Source of the DNA: Clostridia bacterium | GTDB lineage: Bacteria > Bacillota > Clostridia > Oscillospirales > CAG-382 | Assembly (NCBI GenBank): GCA_017397605.1 | Contig: JAFQII010000143.1 | Coordinates: forward strand, 1 to 5,630 | Reading direction: 5' to 3' | DNA: 5,630 nucleotides | Part shown: positions 4,830-5,630 of the stretch, in pieces | Layout of the letters: each line of letters opens with the position of its first letter | How positions within the stretch are numbered: position 1 is the stretch's first letter | Notes under the pieces: model-generated | Told to the model about the DNA's origin: nothing | The model's database searches: none | What the model saw: only the letters and a program-made list of their open reading frames with translations | Position numbers and translations under genes: made by a program

Positions 4830-5630
4830 ATGAACAAGAAACTCACATCCGCTATCGCGCTGGTAATGTGCATGGTTATGGTTGTTTGTTCTCTGGCTTC
4901 CTGTGACAATGATCCCGCAGGCACTTCTTCGGACACCTCGGGCGAAGTTACGCAGGCGACCTTCAAACAGGCTGAATACAACACCTATACCACCACGATG
5001 CCCAGCAACTGGAACGAACTGACTTATGCTGACAACAATGATACTCAGATCATGAGCTACATCGGTTCTTCTTTCTTTGACTACGACTACAAGTTCGTAG
5101 ACGACGTTAAGTACAACGCTGACGGTTCCATCAACAAAGAGGGTATCGTTGACGGCGCGTACACCACCAACTACTCCGCTGCTACCAAGCTGGAGGACGT
5201 CACCGCTACCGTTGACGCCAAGTGGGGCTACACCGACGATCAGAAGGCTGAAGGCGGCTACGCCTGGAAGATCACCCTGCGTGATGACCTGAAGTGGGAC
5301 GATGGCGCCGCCATCACCGCGGAAGACTTCGTGTACTCCATGAAGGAACTGCTGGATCCTGCTTTCATGAACTTCCGTGCCAACACCTACTATGACACCC
5401 TGAAGATCAAGAACTCCAAGGCTTACTTCTTCCAGAACGAAGAAGGCACCTACGAGACCATTGGTTCTCTGGGCTATGCCTCCGTGCAGGCTGCTGTTGA
5501 CGCTGGCGAAACCCTGTACGTCAACATCTGGAACATGTGGGGCGCTGCTGGCTATAAGGATGCGGAAGGCAACGAGTGCCCCGAATACGTAGCCATCACC
5601 GACGAAACCGTTTACAACAACGAAGCTGGC
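4830..5630 (+). CDS. Lipoprotein solute-binding protein, family 5 (oligopeptide ABC importer type), partial, C-terminus beyond right edge
   Basis: Extracellular substrate-capture protein of a peptide-type ABC importer, anchored to the outer face of the membrane. The 267 visible residues start with a lipoprotein signal peptide: MNKK, a hydrophobic core (about 8-22) and the lipobox LASC with C25 as the lipidated residue. A Ser/Thr/Asp-rich tether follows (about 26-45). The family 5 signature is clear at about 146-180, with WKITLRDDLKWDDGA, ITAEDFVYSMKELLDP and the usual spacing. Family members run to about 500-600 residues, so roughly half is seen. The frame is open to the edge. Codon use is strongly biased (CTG for Leu, AAG for Lys, GAC and AAC frequent), unlike the more mixed minus-strand genes, suggesting high expression. 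The permease and ATPase genes would be expected to the right. Peptides are the likeliest ligand but are not proven by sequence. Confidence 0.92.
   Translation, partial: MNKKLTSAIALVMCMVMVVCSLASCDNDPAGTSSDTSGEVTQATFKQAEYNTYTTTMPSNWNELTYADNNDTQIMSYIGSSFFDYDYKFVDDVKYNADGSINKEGIVDGAYTTNYSAATKLEDVTATVDAKWGYTDDQKAEGGYAWKITLRDDLKWDDGAAITAEDFVYSMKELLDPAFMNFRANTYYDTLKIKNSKAYFFQNEEGTYETIGSLGYASVQAAVDAGETLYVNIWNMWGAAGYKDAEGNECPEYVAITDETVYNNEAG

Overview
The window looks like chromosomal DNA from a Gram-positive anaerobe of the class Clostridia, perhaps a gut Oscillospirales-type organism. The grounds are strong GGAGG-type ribosome binding sites, a lipoprotein-anchored solute-binding protein, SpoIIE/SpoIIAB/SpoIIAA-type signalling proteins, and an NHLP/NHLM-type bacteriocin exporter of the kind common in gut Clostridia. 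This placement is inference; no rRNA or marker gene is present.

Layout. Positions 1-4160 hold five genes on the minus strand, tightly packed (gaps of 10 to 19 nt and one 4-nt ATGA overlap), so almost certainly one operon read leftwards. In transcription order they are: a STAS-domain anti-sigma-factor antagonist with an in-frame TAG at codon 29; a two-TM sensor phosphatase (extracellular Cache-like region, HAMP, SpoIIE/PP2C domain); a SpoIIAB/RsbW-type HATPase kinase; a short HlyD/NHLM-type secretion protein; and the N-terminal 362 residues of an ABC exporter with a C39 leader peptidase domain, which runs off the left edge. Positions 4161-4829 are a 669-bp divergent intergenic region with two good sigma-A-like promoters, several inverted repeats and a probably structured leader. 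Positions 4830-5630 hold the first 267 codons of a lipoprotein solute-binding protein (family 5, oligopeptide type) on the plus strand, cut by the right edge.

How the genes may work together. The first three genes form a complete partner-switching set: phosphatase, kinase and STAS substrate. In known systems an external signal activates the phosphatase, the STAS protein is dephosphorylated, and it then captures the kinase and frees the kinase's target. Here the set is fused by operon structure to an exporter whose C39 domain should remove a double-glycine leader from a small peptide. No peptide precursor, maturation enzyme or sigma factor lies in the window, so the cargo and the kinase's target are unknown.

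The most notable signals are: the single amber codon in an otherwise intact STAS gene; the coupling of a partner switch to a peptide exporter; a perfect 10-bp inverted repeat that brackets the operon promoter; and a perfect 12-bp inverted repeat plus a structured leader ahead of the solute-binding protein.
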